Positions 6,685-14,241 of a stretch of 31,552 nt of DNA are shown piece by piece (the stretch's first letter is position 1; every line of letters starts with the position of its first letter). The notes beneath the pieces are model-generated. The model saw only the letters and a program-made list of their open reading frames with translations, did no database searches and had not been told where the DNA came from. Source of the stretch: a virus; the IMG/VR virus record IMGVR_UViG_3300048918_000254, positions 1-31,552 of that record; one strand, given 5' to 3'. Both the position numbers and the translations under genes were made by a program.

Positions 6685-7635
6685 TTAGGCAAACATGCCG
6701 TGTTGAGTGAGTAGCGCGTCGGTCCATCCGGCGCCGATGAGCGCCTCGTATGTCGCGCCGTTTGCCTTTGCGCTCATTGCGCGGGCGGCGACGGGCGGAG
6801 GTGCAGTCGGAATCGGCGCGGCGACGGGCGGCGGAGCGATCGCGCCCGGCGGAGTGAGGATCGCCGTGTGCGGGGCGGGCGGCTCAATAGATGCGGGAAC
6901 CGTCGGCGGCGTAGGCGCCCCACCGTTCACGGCCGGCGGCACAACAGGGGCAGGGGCGGTAACGGGGGCAGTCGGCGAAGGCGCAGACGGGGCAAGCGCC
7001 GACAAAGGGGTTGCACTCACCGTCGCCGGGCGGGCGGCGGATCCAAAGCCCACGGCGGATGCGTCCGGTCCCGACGAGATGCGGCCGCCGGCATCGTAGC
7101 CGACGAAGCAAACCATCGAGTGGTTAAGATACACGCCCGGCTTTTGCTGGTTATTGTTGTCGACGATATTTACGTACGCCTCGATCCAATCGCCCGGCAG
7201 CACGGCGTTTTCCTCGATCCACAGCGTCGGCTTTTGCGTGTTCGGATCGATCCGATACACCTTCGGCGCGAACGAGGATCCGAGCGACACGATCCAATGA
7301 CCGGCGTGCCCCGTACGATCTTTGAGGGGCGTGGGCGCCTGCAACGTGATCTTATCGGAGTCGCCGTCGCGCACTTTCCACGAATAGTTTTCCGCCAGTT
7401 GACCGGCGTTCGGAACGCGGATGTGACCGATCGCCCAAATCTTTGCGCCCCACGTCGACGTGGCCCAATGTTGGCCCGGCGTTTTCGGGATTGCGACGCC
7501 GAACTCGTATTTCACGTACGGCTTACCGTTCGAATCGATGTACGGCTTCCCTTCCATGTTTTTATCACGGCCGTTATAAAGCGAGCCCCACACAACGCGG
7601 CCAGGCGGCAAAAGGATTTCGTTATCGGATGCCAT
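6685..7635 (-). CDS. ssDNA-binding protein, DUF2815-like
   Basis: 316 aa. The N-terminal ~180 residues look like the OB-fold single-strand DNA-binding family DUF2815: an opening strand VVWGSLYNGRD, KPYVKYEFGVAIPK (about 38-51), and GDWIEAYVNIVDNNNQQKPG then VYLNHSMVCFVGY (about 148-180). A long Pro/Ala/Val-rich linker (about 205-290) follows, then a terminal peptide YEALIGAGWTDALLTQHGMF, a short 'GWTDxxL..HGM' tail seen on several phage replication proteins that may recruit partners. It is transcribed from P3. The linker is longer than in typical members. Role in coating ssDNA during replication/recombination is inferred from family and neighbours. Confidence 0.75.
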   Translation of the reverse strand: MASDNEILLPPGRVVWGSLYNGRDKNMEGKPYIDSNGKPYVKYEFGVAIPKTPGQHWATSTWGAKIWAIGHIRVPNAGQLAENYSWKVRDGDSDKITLQAPTPLKDRTGHAGHWIVSLGSSFAPKVYRIDPNTQKPTLWIEENAVLPGDWIEAYVNIVDNNNQQKPGVYLNHSMVCFVGYDAGGRISSGPDASAVGFGSAARPATVSATPLSALAPSAPSPTAPVTAPAPVVPPAVNGGAPTPPTVPASIEPPAPHTAILTPPGAIAPPPVAAPIPTAPPPVAARAMSAKANGATYEALIGAGWTDALLTQHGMFA

Positions 7636-7679
7636 AATTTCAGTATTCCTTAGAGGATGGATGATGTACTGCAGGACGG

Positions 7680-7708
7680 ATACTATCGGATATTGACGGA
7701 GGCGTCAA
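7680..7708 (-). promoter_or_regulatory. Palindromic operator-promoter P3 (leftward)
   Basis: TTGACGGAGGCGTCAA at 7693-7708 is the palindrome with one arm mismatch. Leftward -35 TTGACG (7703-7708), 17-bp spacer, -10 TAGTAT (7680-7685). It is just upstream of the ssDNA-binding gene and right after the stop of the 75-aa gene. Confidence 0.8.
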
Positions 7709-7929
7709 CTACAAAATAGCTGGAACGCTTGTTCTAGCGCGGATACTTGGCTTTCGAGAGTCTCGATCGCGACGTCGCGCGAATCCACGTCGCTTTCGAG
7801 CTCGGCGATGTATTCCACATCGGTGCGCATCCCGTCGACGAAGCGGGAGCGCATCTCCTCGAGCGCCGTTGCATTGTGCGGATCCATGCAAAGCACGCGG
7901 CGCAATTCGTCGTCTAGTAAATTACGCAT
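7705..7929 (-). CDS. Small coiled-coil protein
   Basis: About 74 aa from the ATG at 7929 (MRNLLDDELRRVLCMDP...). The C-terminal half is an acidic heptad helix (YIAELESDVDSRDVAIETLESQ...), likely a coiled coil. The ATG at 7929 overlaps the stop of the hidden 46-aa gene (ATGCGTAA), supporting that start; an in-frame ATG at 7953 would give 82 aa. Function unknown; it is the last gene of the DUF2800 operon. Confidence 0.6.
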   Translation of the reverse strand: MRNLLDDELRRVLCMDPHNATALEEMRSRFVDGMRTDVEYIAELESDVDSRDVAIETLESQVSALEQAFQLFCS

Positions 7930-8062
7930 TGTTGTGGCGCTCGCAAAAATCATTGGCGTCGATGGCGTGCGACATGCACACGTTGAACCCGCGCCAGTAC
8001 CATCGATCGTTTCGGAAATATAAATGCGGCTTCCACTTGCAGGGCTGTCGAAAATTACGCAC
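7922..8062 (-). CDS. Hidden 46-aa small phage protein (GTG start)
   Basis: Minus-strand ORF: V/MRNFRQPCKWKPHLYFRND, then RWYWRGFNVCMSHAIDAND, then FCERHNNA. The pattern (basic/aromatic start, K-P-x-L-Y-x-R, W-x-W, then C and an A-x-x-A-x-x-F/W-C end) is like the tiny 'RPxLYxxxGxWxCxG...AxxW' phage proteins. The GTG overlaps the stop of the 378-aa gene (GTGCGTAA) and its TAA overlaps the ATG of the next gene (ATGCGTAA) with the same 8-base geometry, filling an otherwise empty 100-bp gap. Function unknown. Confidence 0.55.
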   Translation of the reverse strand: MRNFRQPCKWKPHLYFRNDRWYWRGFNVCMSHAIDANDFCERHNNA

Positions 8063-9191
8063 CGAAAATTCTCCGCGCTTTTTTGTCGTCGGCCGGAACG
8101 AGCTTCACCTCGCCAGGCGGCGTATGGGAATATGCGCCGACGATCTCCGCGGGCAAACCGGCTTTGATCGCTTGCTTAGGCGTGACGGGCACGGCGGGCT
8201 TAAACAACTTCGCATCCGCAAGCCCCATCATTGCGGCGAGCGCTTTGAGCGTCTCCGCGTCCGCCGTCCACGCCTGGCGCCCGTAACCTTGCTCGAGCGA
8301 ATAGAACGGGATGTGCGCGCCCATTCTCATTTGCGCTTTCGCTTGCTCCTCGAGCCCGGATACGCGCGCATCGAGCATTATCTTTGCACGCTGCAGCATA
8401 CGGAGCTCGGCGCCGGTCGACGTCGGGGAAATATCGAGCGGTACGGATGAATACGCACGCTCGGCGGACTCATACGCGGCGCTTGTTGCAGCCTCACAGA
8501 ACACGCGGCCGCGGCAATCCCCGCAATACTCGTTCACCGTTGCGGGCGGATCCTCTAGGTGCGCGCGATCCGCCATAAGGCGAAGCGTGTTCACGTACGG
8601 ACGGAGATCGCACGCCATGACGGACCATTCCCGGTCGACGCCGCGGCGATGGTATGCGCGCGGTTGGATCACGTGCAGCACGACGCGCGTATTTTGATCA
8701 GCGATCCCGTTAATTCCGAGCACGTTTAGCACGGCTTCCGCGTAGTTGATTAGCTGGTAATTCTCAAACTCGTCGACGAAACGATGACCGCCTTTCAATT
8801 CGTACACGTGCACAATGCCAGGCTGCGCGAACCATAAATCCATACGCCCCTTATTGTTCGCGTGAACGGTCGGAATCTCTAAAAACTCCTCGACGTGTAG
8901 CTCCGCGTCGCCGCACGTTGCAAGCACACTCTCCGTGTACAGTTGCGCCGCTTCGCGCATCTCCTCATCGATCGTCACGCCATTACTGGCGACGGTGAGC
9001 CCGGAGACGCGGAGATATTCATCGGTCGTCGTGCCGGCGCGCAACGCATCGGCACACACTTGCGCGAGCGCTACGCCCCATCGGCGCGCTTCCGAATCCC
9101 CTTCCGGCGGTTCCGGATTGAGCGCGGCGAGCGTCGGCTGCGCGGCGCACCGTACCCACATATGCGCGTTACTCGGCGGAAGGGTCGGCAT
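8055..9191 (-). CDS. PD-(D/E)XK nuclease, DUF2800 family
   Basis: 378 aa. DUF2800 proteins are Cas4/RecB-like phage nucleases linked to recombination and replication. Core seen: GRMDLWF (D118), then VYELKGG (E131, K133), then a Gln-containing helix (NYQLINYAEA, Q146), i.e. D...ExK...Q. A cysteine group C223, C226 and C232 plus C15 resembles the Fe-S cysteine set of Cas4/AddB-type relatives, though cluster binding is inference. The N-terminus (LPPSNAHMWVRC) is typical of the family. The ATG overlaps the upstream stop (TAATG), so it is coupled to the 310-aa partner gene. Confidence 0.8.
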   Translation of the reverse strand: MPTLPPSNAHMWVRCAAQPTLAALNPEPPEGDSEARRWGVALAQVCADALRAGTTTDEYLRVSGLTVASNGVTIDEEMREAAQLYTESVLATCGDAELHVEEFLEIPTVHANNKGRMDLWFAQPGIVHVYELKGGHRFVDEFENYQLINYAEAVLNVLGINGIADQNTRVVLHVIQPRAYHRRGVDREWSVMACDLRPYVNTLRLMADRAHLEDPPATVNEYCGDCRGRVFCEAATSAAYESAERAYSSVPLDISPTSTGAELRMLQRAKIMLDARVSGLEEQAKAQMRMGAHIPFYSLEQGYGRQAWTADAETLKALAAMMGLADAKLFKPAVPVTPKQAIKAGLPAEIVGAYSHTPPGEVKLVPADDKKARRIFGA

Positions 9192-10123
9192 TATGACTTC
9201 ACCATTTCGACGACTTCACGGATCTTTGCGACGGCCGCGGGGATCAAGTCGGGACGCATCGAAAGCGCCGGCATACCGGGCAATCCGAGCAATTGGATCA
9301 CTTCGTTAATTTCCGATTGCGTGATCTCTTTGCGCGCGTGATAACCCATCACCCATTGAACGAACGCCGGGAACGTTGCGGGATCTTGCGACACTTGTGG
9401 CGGAGCGATCGTCACGGGCGGCGCCGGCACATCGAGCGGATCGTTCGCTACCGGTACAGGGGGCACAATCGCGACCGGCGGGGTCGGAACGCGCGGCGGC
9501 GTTACAGCGGCGGCCGGGGCGCCCATGATCGCGCGCAATTCCGCCTCGACGGATGCGACGATCGCCGGGTCGACGCCGCGCTTTTGGCGCCACGTACCAT
9601 CGGCAATTTTCGCCTTCGTGCCGGCGTGGATCCGTTCATCCCACGGGAACCCTGCGCTATCCGTGTCGACGCCTGCAGGGCTCGAAGGGGCCGCAGGAAC
9701 CGAAGGGACAACCGCCGAGGGAACGGGCGGAACTACAGGCGGAAGCGGCACGCTCACCGGCGTCGAGATAGCGGGCACAGTCGGCGACGGAACGACACCC
9801 GCAGTAGAGAGGGCATGGCCGAACAGTTCCGTAGGATCGACGTTTGGGCGATCGGCATCCTTTCCGACGACGGGCTCGTTTTCCGCATCGGTAATTGCGC
9901 CAGTCTCGCCGGCCGTCACAAACGGGGGCGTATCGGCCGGCGGGAGATGCTTATGCTCCGCAATTTTGCGGCTAATTTCCGACGTGTCGGCGTCGAGTTT
10001 GAGTGTAAGCGTCTCGACAGTGTGCTTTGCCGTATCGCCGGCAAGCGCCGACAGAAAATTAGCAGTTGCACGGAGCACAGATTGCGACGGGAGCGCGTGC
10101 TCGTCGAAGGAAATTTGAATCAT
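9191..10123 (-). CDS. Phage replication-associated protein with PWDxRIHA motif
   Basis: 310 aa. The central block 'DSAGFPWDERIHAGTKAKI' then 'DGTWRQKRGVD' (about residues 155-185) is a motif recurrent in phage proteins found beside DUF2800 nucleases and ssDNA-binding proteins; its function is not established. Upstream is an acidic/helical N-terminus and a Pro/Val-rich linker (about 108-150); a second Pro/Val-rich linker (about 203-245) precedes a C-terminal helical domain. Linkers of the same composition occur in the ssDNA-binding protein. First gene after P4. It may be a scaffold in recombination; this is inference. Confidence 0.6.
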   Translation of the reverse strand: MIQISFDEHALPSQSVLRATANFLSALAGDTAKHTVETLTLKLDADTSEISRKIAEHKHLPPADTPPFVTAGETGAITDAENEPVVGKDADRPNVDPTELFGHALSTAGVVPSPTVPAISTPVSVPLPPVVPPVPSAVVPSVPAAPSSPAGVDTDSAGFPWDERIHAGTKAKIADGTWRQKRGVDPAIVASVEAELRAIMGAPAAAVTPPRVPTPPVAIVPPVPVANDPLDVPAPPVTIAPPQVSQDPATFPAFVQWVMGYHARKEITQSEINEVIQLLGLPGMPALSMRPDLIPAAVAKIREVVEMVKS

Positions 10124-10156
10124 TGTTTGGCCTCGTTTGGGTTGTCTACGGGATGG

Positions 10157-10185
10157 ATAATATGCGATACTGACGGGACGGTCAA
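10157..10185 (-). promoter_or_regulatory. Palindromic operator-promoter P4 (leftward, in a divergent gap)
   Basis: CTGACGGGACGGTCAA (10170-10185) is a diverged copy of the palindrome. Leftward -35 TTGACC (10180-10185), 17-bp spacer, -10 TATTAT (10157-10162). The divergent gene at 10202 could use TTGTCT (10142-10147), 18 bp, then an extended -10 TGCGATACT (10163-10171), with the operator over its start site. A rightward promoter using the palindrome itself would start transcription past the ATG and its GAGG Shine-Dalgarno, so that is unlikely. Confidence 0.7.
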
Positions 10186-10201
10186 TAGAGGATACAAAAT
10201 T

Positions 10202-10969
10202 ATGGACGTAGTAGTCGCAGCCTATGGGATGGGTACGAACTCAACAGCATTTCTTATAGAGATGGTGCGTCGGGGCGAACGCGTCGATCTCATCCTCTCC
10301 GCGGACACTGGCGGCGAACGCCCAGAAACCTACGAATATCGCGATATGTTTTCCGACTGGCTCGTTGCGCGCGGATATCCGGCGATTCAATCGATCAAGA
10401 AAGGCGGCCGCGAGGAGACGCTCGAGGAAAACTGTTTGCGGATGGAGATGTTGCCGAGTCTCGCGTATGGGTTTAAGGGGTGTTCGCACAAATATAAAAT
10501 TGAACCGCAGGAACGGGAATGTAACCGATTCGAGCCGGCGCGTGCGGCGTGGAAGCGCGGTGAGAAAGTTGTAAAACTCATTGGGTACGATATGGACGAG
10601 CCGCATCGCGCGGCGATTCCGGAGGATGCGAAATATCGCTATCGCTATCCGTTGCTCGAGTGGGGATGGGGGCGCGAGGAGTGTGTCGCCGCGATCGATG
10701 CGGCCGGCCTTCCGCAACCTGGCAAATCGGCATGTTTCTTTTGCCCGTCTATGACGATGCCGGAAATTTTCGATTTACGTGATAAGCATCCCACCTTGCT
10801 TGCGCGTGCGATATGGATCGAGTCTGTCGCGAGCAACTCAGGGAACCTAAAGACGGTTAAGGGGCTCGGGCGCCGCTTCAATTGGAAAGATCGCCTAGAG
10901 AGCGGCGACACTGATTGGACGGGCGATACGCCGATTTCGTGCGACTGTTACGACGTGAGCGGGGAATAA
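10202..10969 (+). CDS. PP-loop (PAPS reductase-like) ATPase
   Basis: 255 aa. Family: adenine nucleotide alpha-hydrolase fold (PAPS reductase/DndC-like). A modified PP-loop at residues 8-15 (YGMGTNST, against the usual SGGxDS) follows the first beta strand; ADTGGERPETYEY (34-46) is a typical second motif. Cysteines C94 (GCSHKYK) and the CFFC pair C178/C181 (SACFFCPS), with CDC near the end, could bind an Fe-S cluster or zinc. The substrate is not determinable: sulfur activation, nucleotide or DNA modification are all possible. The ATG has a GAGG Shine-Dalgarno. The long N-terminal extension that an open frame allows back to 9293 is rejected. It heads a rightward helicase/methyltransferase/nuclease operon. 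Confidence 0.75.
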   Translation: MDVVVAAYGMGTNSTAFLIEMVRRGERVDLILSADTGGERPETYEYRDMFSDWLVARGYPAIQSIKKGGREETLEENCLRMEMLPSLAYGFKGCSHKYKIEPQERECNRFEPARAAWKRGEKVVKLIGYDMDEPHRAAIPEDAKYRYRYPLLEWGWGREECVAAIDAAGLPQPGKSACFFCPSMTMPEIFDLRDKHPTLLARAIWIESVASNSGNLKTVKGLGRRFNWKDRLESGDTDWTGDTPISCDCYDVSGE

Positions 10970-10972
10970 ATT

Positions 10973-11182
10973 ATGGCGTACACGAAGAAAGCGATCCGCG
11001 CGCAACTAGCAGAAAATGCTGTATCGAAACTCGGCGCGCTCGAGATCGTCGTCACGCAACACGCGCGGTTAAGCGTTGGCTATTGGGTCGTCACGATCCA
11101 TAAAAATAACGGCGTTGTGTGGAGCGGCCCGCTAAATAAAGCCGTCGATGTGATCTATCGTGAGGTGAGCAATGCTGCGTGA
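10973..11182 (+). CDS. Small hypothetical protein
   Basis: 69 aa, unrecognised. Basic N-terminal helix (MAYTKKAIRAQLAENAVSKL) followed by beta strands (IVVTQ, YWVVTIHKN, VVWSGP) and a final helix: a plausible small alpha/beta fold. Shine-Dalgarno GGGG. It overlaps the helicase start by 11 bases, so it is co-translated with it. Function unknown. Confidence 0.65.
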   Translation: MAYTKKAIRAQLAENAVSKLGALEIVVTQHARLSVGYWVVTIHKNNGVVWSGPLNKAVDVIYREVSNAA

Positions 11183-12812
11183 CTATCAATCCCGCGTCGA
11201 CGCGGAAATCACGACGGCGTTTAGCGCCGGGGCGGATGATGTGCTCGCCGTGATGCCGACGGGCGCCGGTAAAACGGTGCTTTTCTCACATCGTATCGTG
11301 AACGCCGAGGGGCCCGCGGGAGCGATCGCGCACCGTTCCGAGCTCGTCGCGCAAATTAGCATGGCGCTCGCACGCAATGGCGTACGGCATCGGATCATCG
11401 GATCGCCCGCACTGGCGCGAAATGCCGTCGCGATGCATATGGCCGAGCTCGGCAAATCTTTCTATGACCCGAGCGCGCGTAATTGGGCGGCCGGCGTCGA
11501 CACGCTCGTTCGCCTCGATCCGAACGATCGGTTATTTAGCGAATCGGTGCTCGTCGTAAATGACGAGGGGCATCACCTGTTACGCGAGAATAAATGGGGC
11601 AAGGCTCGCCAAATGTTCAAGCGGGCGAAGGGGCTCGCCGTCACAGCGACGCCGGGGCGCCCCGACGGCCGCGGGCTCGGGCGTCACGCCGACGGACTAA
11701 TCGACGTTATGGTGATGGGCCCGGGGATGCGTGAGCTAATCGATCGAAAATATCTCACGCCGTATCGTGTTCTGTGCCCGCCTAGCGACCTCGATCTATC
11801 GAACGTGCCCGTCGGATCCGGCGGCGACTATCAACACGACGCACTGCGCGCGGCGACGCATAAATCGCATATCGTCGGCGACGTCGTGCAGCATTACCTG
11901 AGATACACGCCTGGCAAGTTGGGAATGACGTTCGCTGTCGATATTGAGAGCGCGCAGAACATCGCCGCAGCATTCGAGCAAGCGGGCGTCCCGGCGATCG
12001 CCGTCGACGGAAAGATGAGCGACTTAGAGCGCTCCACGGCGATGCGCAAATTTCGCACGGGGCAAATTAAGCAACTCGTGAGCGTTGATCTTATGGGCGA
12101 AGGCGTCGACGTGCCGGCGCTCGAAGTGGTTTCATTCGCACGCGCGACGCAAAGCGTGATTGTCTACATGCAGCAATTCGGGCGTGCACTGCGTTTGATG
12201 GACGGCAAAACACACGCTTGGGTTTTGGATCACGTCGGGAACGTGCTGCGTCACCGTCCGCCGGATGCGTTCCGGGAATGGTCGCTCGATCGGCGCGACA
12301 AGTGTAAGAAATCCGACGTGAACGAGATTCCGCTGCGTGTGTGTCCGAATGAGAACGCGAACGGAACGGGGCTCGCGTGCGCCTCGCCATACGAGCGCGC
12401 GCTCCCGTGTTGCCCGTACTGTGGATTCAAGCCGGAGCCGTCACTGCGCGGCGCTCCGGAGCAAGTCGACGGCGATCTATTGGAATTGGACGAGGCTGTA
12501 TTAGCGGCGATGCGCGGCGAGATTGCGCGTGTCGACGGGCCCGTTCGGATTCCGCAGAACGTCGACCAGATTGTCGCGCGTGCGATCGCGAACAAGCATC
12601 ACGAACGCCAGGAACAGCAGCGCGAACTCCGCGCAGCAATCGCACAGTGGGCGGGCTATCAGAAATGGTACGGCCGCAGCGATGCGGAAATTTACCGGCG
12701 GTTTTTCTTCACATACGGAATGGACATTATGACGGCGCAAACGCTCGGCGCGCGCGACGCGACGGAGCTCTCCGCGCGGATCAATGCTGGAATGTTAGAG
12801 GTGACGGCGTGA
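11172..12812 (+). CDS. SF2 DEAD/DEAH-type helicase with zinc ribbon
   Basis: 546 aa. ATP-dependent helicase/translocase of the type found in phage replication modules. Motif Q-like LRDYQ near the N-terminus, Walker A MPTGAGKT (28-35), motif II DEGHH (131-135, a DEAH variant), motif III TATP (158-161), motif V-like GEGVDVPALE (309-318) and motif VI QQFGRALR (334-341). A Cys group (C391, C403, C413/C414, C417) probably forms a zinc ribbon. The C-terminal ~110 residues form a helical domain. It starts at an ATG with GAGGTGA Shine-Dalgarno and its stop overlaps the methyltransferase GTG by 4 bases. Its neighbours suggest work in recombination or replication fork handling. Confidence 0.88.
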   Translation: MLRDYQSRVDAEITTAFSAGADDVLAVMPTGAGKTVLFSHRIVNAEGPAGAIAHRSELVAQISMALARNGVRHRIIGSPALARNAVAMHMAELGKSFYDPSARNWAAGVDTLVRLDPNDRLFSESVLVVNDEGHHLLRENKWGKARQMFKRAKGLAVTATPGRPDGRGLGRHADGLIDVMVMGPGMRELIDRKYLTPYRVLCPPSDLDLSNVPVGSGGDYQHDALRAATHKSHIVGDVVQHYLRYTPGKLGMTFAVDIESAQNIAAAFEQAGVPAIAVDGKMSDLERSTAMRKFRTGQIKQLVSVDLMGEGVDVPALEVVSFARATQSVIVYMQQFGRALRLMDGKTHAWVLDHVGNVLRHRPPDAFREWSLDRRDKCKKSDVNEIPLRVCPNENANGTGLACASPYERALPCCPYCGFKPEPSLRGAPEQVDGDLLELDEAVLAAMRGEIARVDGPVRIPQNVDQIVARAIANKHHERQEQQRELRAAIAQWAGYQKWYGRSDAEIYRRFFFTYGMDIMTAQTLGARDATELSARINAGMLEVTA

Positions 12813-13705
12813 ATACAATAATTTTCGGGGATTGCCGCGAGACGCTCGCCGGCTTTGCTGCGTTCGGATTCAAAGCGCAAATGTGCGTTACGTCGCCGCC
12901 CTATTTCGGACTGCGCGACTACGGGCACGAGGGGCAACTCGGGTTAGAGGAAACGCCAGAGCAATATATCGTGGCAATGGTCGACGTGTTCCGGGGCGTG
13001 CGCGATGTGCTCGCCGATGACGGCACGTTGTGGCTCAATATTGGCGACTCGTACGGGAAAAACAAACAATTGTTGGGCGTACCCTGGCGCATGGCGCTTG
13101 CGCTTCAAAGTGACGGATGGATATTGCGTCAAGATATTATTTGGAGCAAACCTAATCCGATGCCGGAGAGTGTGAGCGACCGTTGCACGAAGGCGCACGA
13201 GTACGTTTTCCTACTGAGCAAAAGCGCACGATATTTTTACGACGCCGAGGCGATCGCGACTCCGCTTGCCGCCTCAAGTGTTAAGCGACTTGCGCAGCCG
13301 ACTTTATCGATACAGGAAGGGAGCACACGGGTTCCGGGTAAAACCAATGGAAATATGAAAGCCGTCGGCCCGCGCTTTGGGGGTGATAAGTACGGAGATG
13401 ACGCACGCGAGGAACATCGCACAAAATCAGGGAACGAATATAAAGGTGAAAGCGGCAAGGCGAACCGGCGCAGCGTTTGGACAGTCGCGACGCAGCCTTA
13501 CAAGGGCGCCCACTTCGCTACCTTTCCACCGGCACTCGTTGAGCCGTGCATCCTGGCGGGGAGCCGTCCCGGTGACGTCGTGCTCGATCCGTTTATGGGA
13601 AGCGGGACAACCGCGCAAGTCGCCGTCCAACACGGGCGGCAATATCTCGGATGTGAACTCAATCCGGAATATGAGGCGCTACAGCAAAAGAGGCTTGCAG
13701 CATGA
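12809..13705 (+). CDS. DNA methyltransferase (N4-C or N6-A type, beta-class)
   Basis: 298 aa. Catalytic motif TSPPY (28-32) comes first and the AdoMet-binding motif DPFMGSGT (260-267) comes last, the beta-class order. Target specificity is not readable; no restriction enzyme lies beside it, so it is probably a solitary methylase that protects phage DNA from host restriction or marks its own DNA. A Gly/Lys/Arg-rich insert lies between (about residues 170-220: PGKTNGNMKAVGPRFGGDK...), probably the target-recognition region. GTG start, with AGAGG upstream, overlapping the helicase stop by 4 bases. The larger open frame extending back to 12377 is a shadow of the helicase. Confidence 0.88.
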   Translation: MNTIIFGDCRETLAGFAAFGFKAQMCVTSPPYFGLRDYGHEGQLGLEETPEQYIVAMVDVFRGVRDVLADDGTLWLNIGDSYGKNKQLLGVPWRMALALQSDGWILRQDIIWSKPNPMPESVSDRCTKAHEYVFLLSKSARYFYDAEAIATPLAASSVKRLAQPTLSIQEGSTRVPGKTNGNMKAVGPRFGGDKYGDDAREEHRTKSGNEYKGESGKANRRSVWTVATQPYKGAHFATFPPALVEPCILAGSRPGDVVLDPFMGSGTTAQVAVQHGRQYLGCELNPEYEALQQKRLAA

Positions 13706-14175
13706 CCCTCAACCAATGGGCGATCAAACACGGCGTAACGGTATCGGCGCTCGCCGAGCTACGCGCCGTGATGCAGCACGAGACGGGCGCGCTCACCGTG
13801 AGCGACGCCGGCGGCGAGGCGACGGCGCAAAGCCTGGTGCGCCTCGAGGCGGCCCGCAAGGGAGTGAAACTGTTCCGCAATAACGTCGGCGTGCTGCGCG
13901 ACGATCGGGGCGTTCCTATTCGCTACGGGCTCGCAAATGACTCTAAGCAAATGAACGAGACGATCAAATCTGGCGATCTTATTGGCATCCGACCGACGCT
14001 CATCGAGCCGCATATGCTCGGATGGATCCTCGGACAATTCGTATCGCGCGAAGTGAAGCGCCCAGGATGGCGCTATACCGGCACCCCGCACGAGAAAGCG
14101 CAAATGGCGTGGGCTCAATTGATCGTAGCAAATGGCGGAGACGCGGGGTTTTGCTGCGGCGAGGGTACGATTTAA
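13702..14175 (+). CDS. VRR-NUC nuclease
   Basis: 157 aa. Matches phage VRR-NUC enzymes (PD-(D/E)XK fold, Holliday-junction/flap-type nucleases): FRNNVG (59-64), RGVPIRYGL (69-77), SGDLIGI (90-96; D92), REVKRPG (116-122; E117, K119) and an EKAQMAWAQL helix (131-140; Q134). The N-terminal ~40 residues are extra. Usual length for phage members. The ATG overlaps the methyltransferase stop by 4 bases. Together with the SF2 helicase it forms a nuclease-helicase recombination pair. Confidence 0.85.
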   Translation: MTLNQWAIKHGVTVSALAELRAVMQHETGALTVSDAGGEATAQSLVRLEAARKGVKLFRNNVGVLRDDRGVPIRYGLANDSKQMNETIKSGDLIGIRPTLIEPHMLGWILGQFVSREVKRPGWRYTGTPHEKAQMAWAQLIVANGGDAGFCCGEGTI

Positions 14176-14177
14176 TA

Positions 14178-14206
14178 TTGACTGGCTCGTCAATAGTCGC
14201 TACCAT
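14178..14206 (+). promoter_or_regulatory. Diverged operator-promoter P5 (rightward), regulator gene
   Basis: TTGACTGGCTCGTCAA (14178-14193) keeps the outer TTGAC...GTCAA but not the inner G-C pairs. It is the only clear rightward member: -35 TTGACT (14178-14183), 17-bp spacer, -10 TACCAT (14201-14206), 36 bp before the ATG of the TetR-like gene. A weaker operator on the regulator's own promoter would suit autoregulation. Inference. Confidence 0.65.
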
Positions 14207-14241
14207 TCGGCAAGACCATATCTATATCTAACGGAAATTTA

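Noticed and set aside
9293-10201. Open frame continuing upstream of the PP-loop gene (558 aa in all)
   Set aside because: This part is antisense to the 310-aa gene, is Arg/Cys-biased shadow sequence, and the PP-loop protein starts sensibly at 10202 with its own Shine-Dalgarno.
12377-12808. Upstream extension of the methyltransferase frame
   Set aside because: It is an out-of-frame shadow of the helicase; the GTG at 12809 overlaps the helicase stop and has AGAGG before it.
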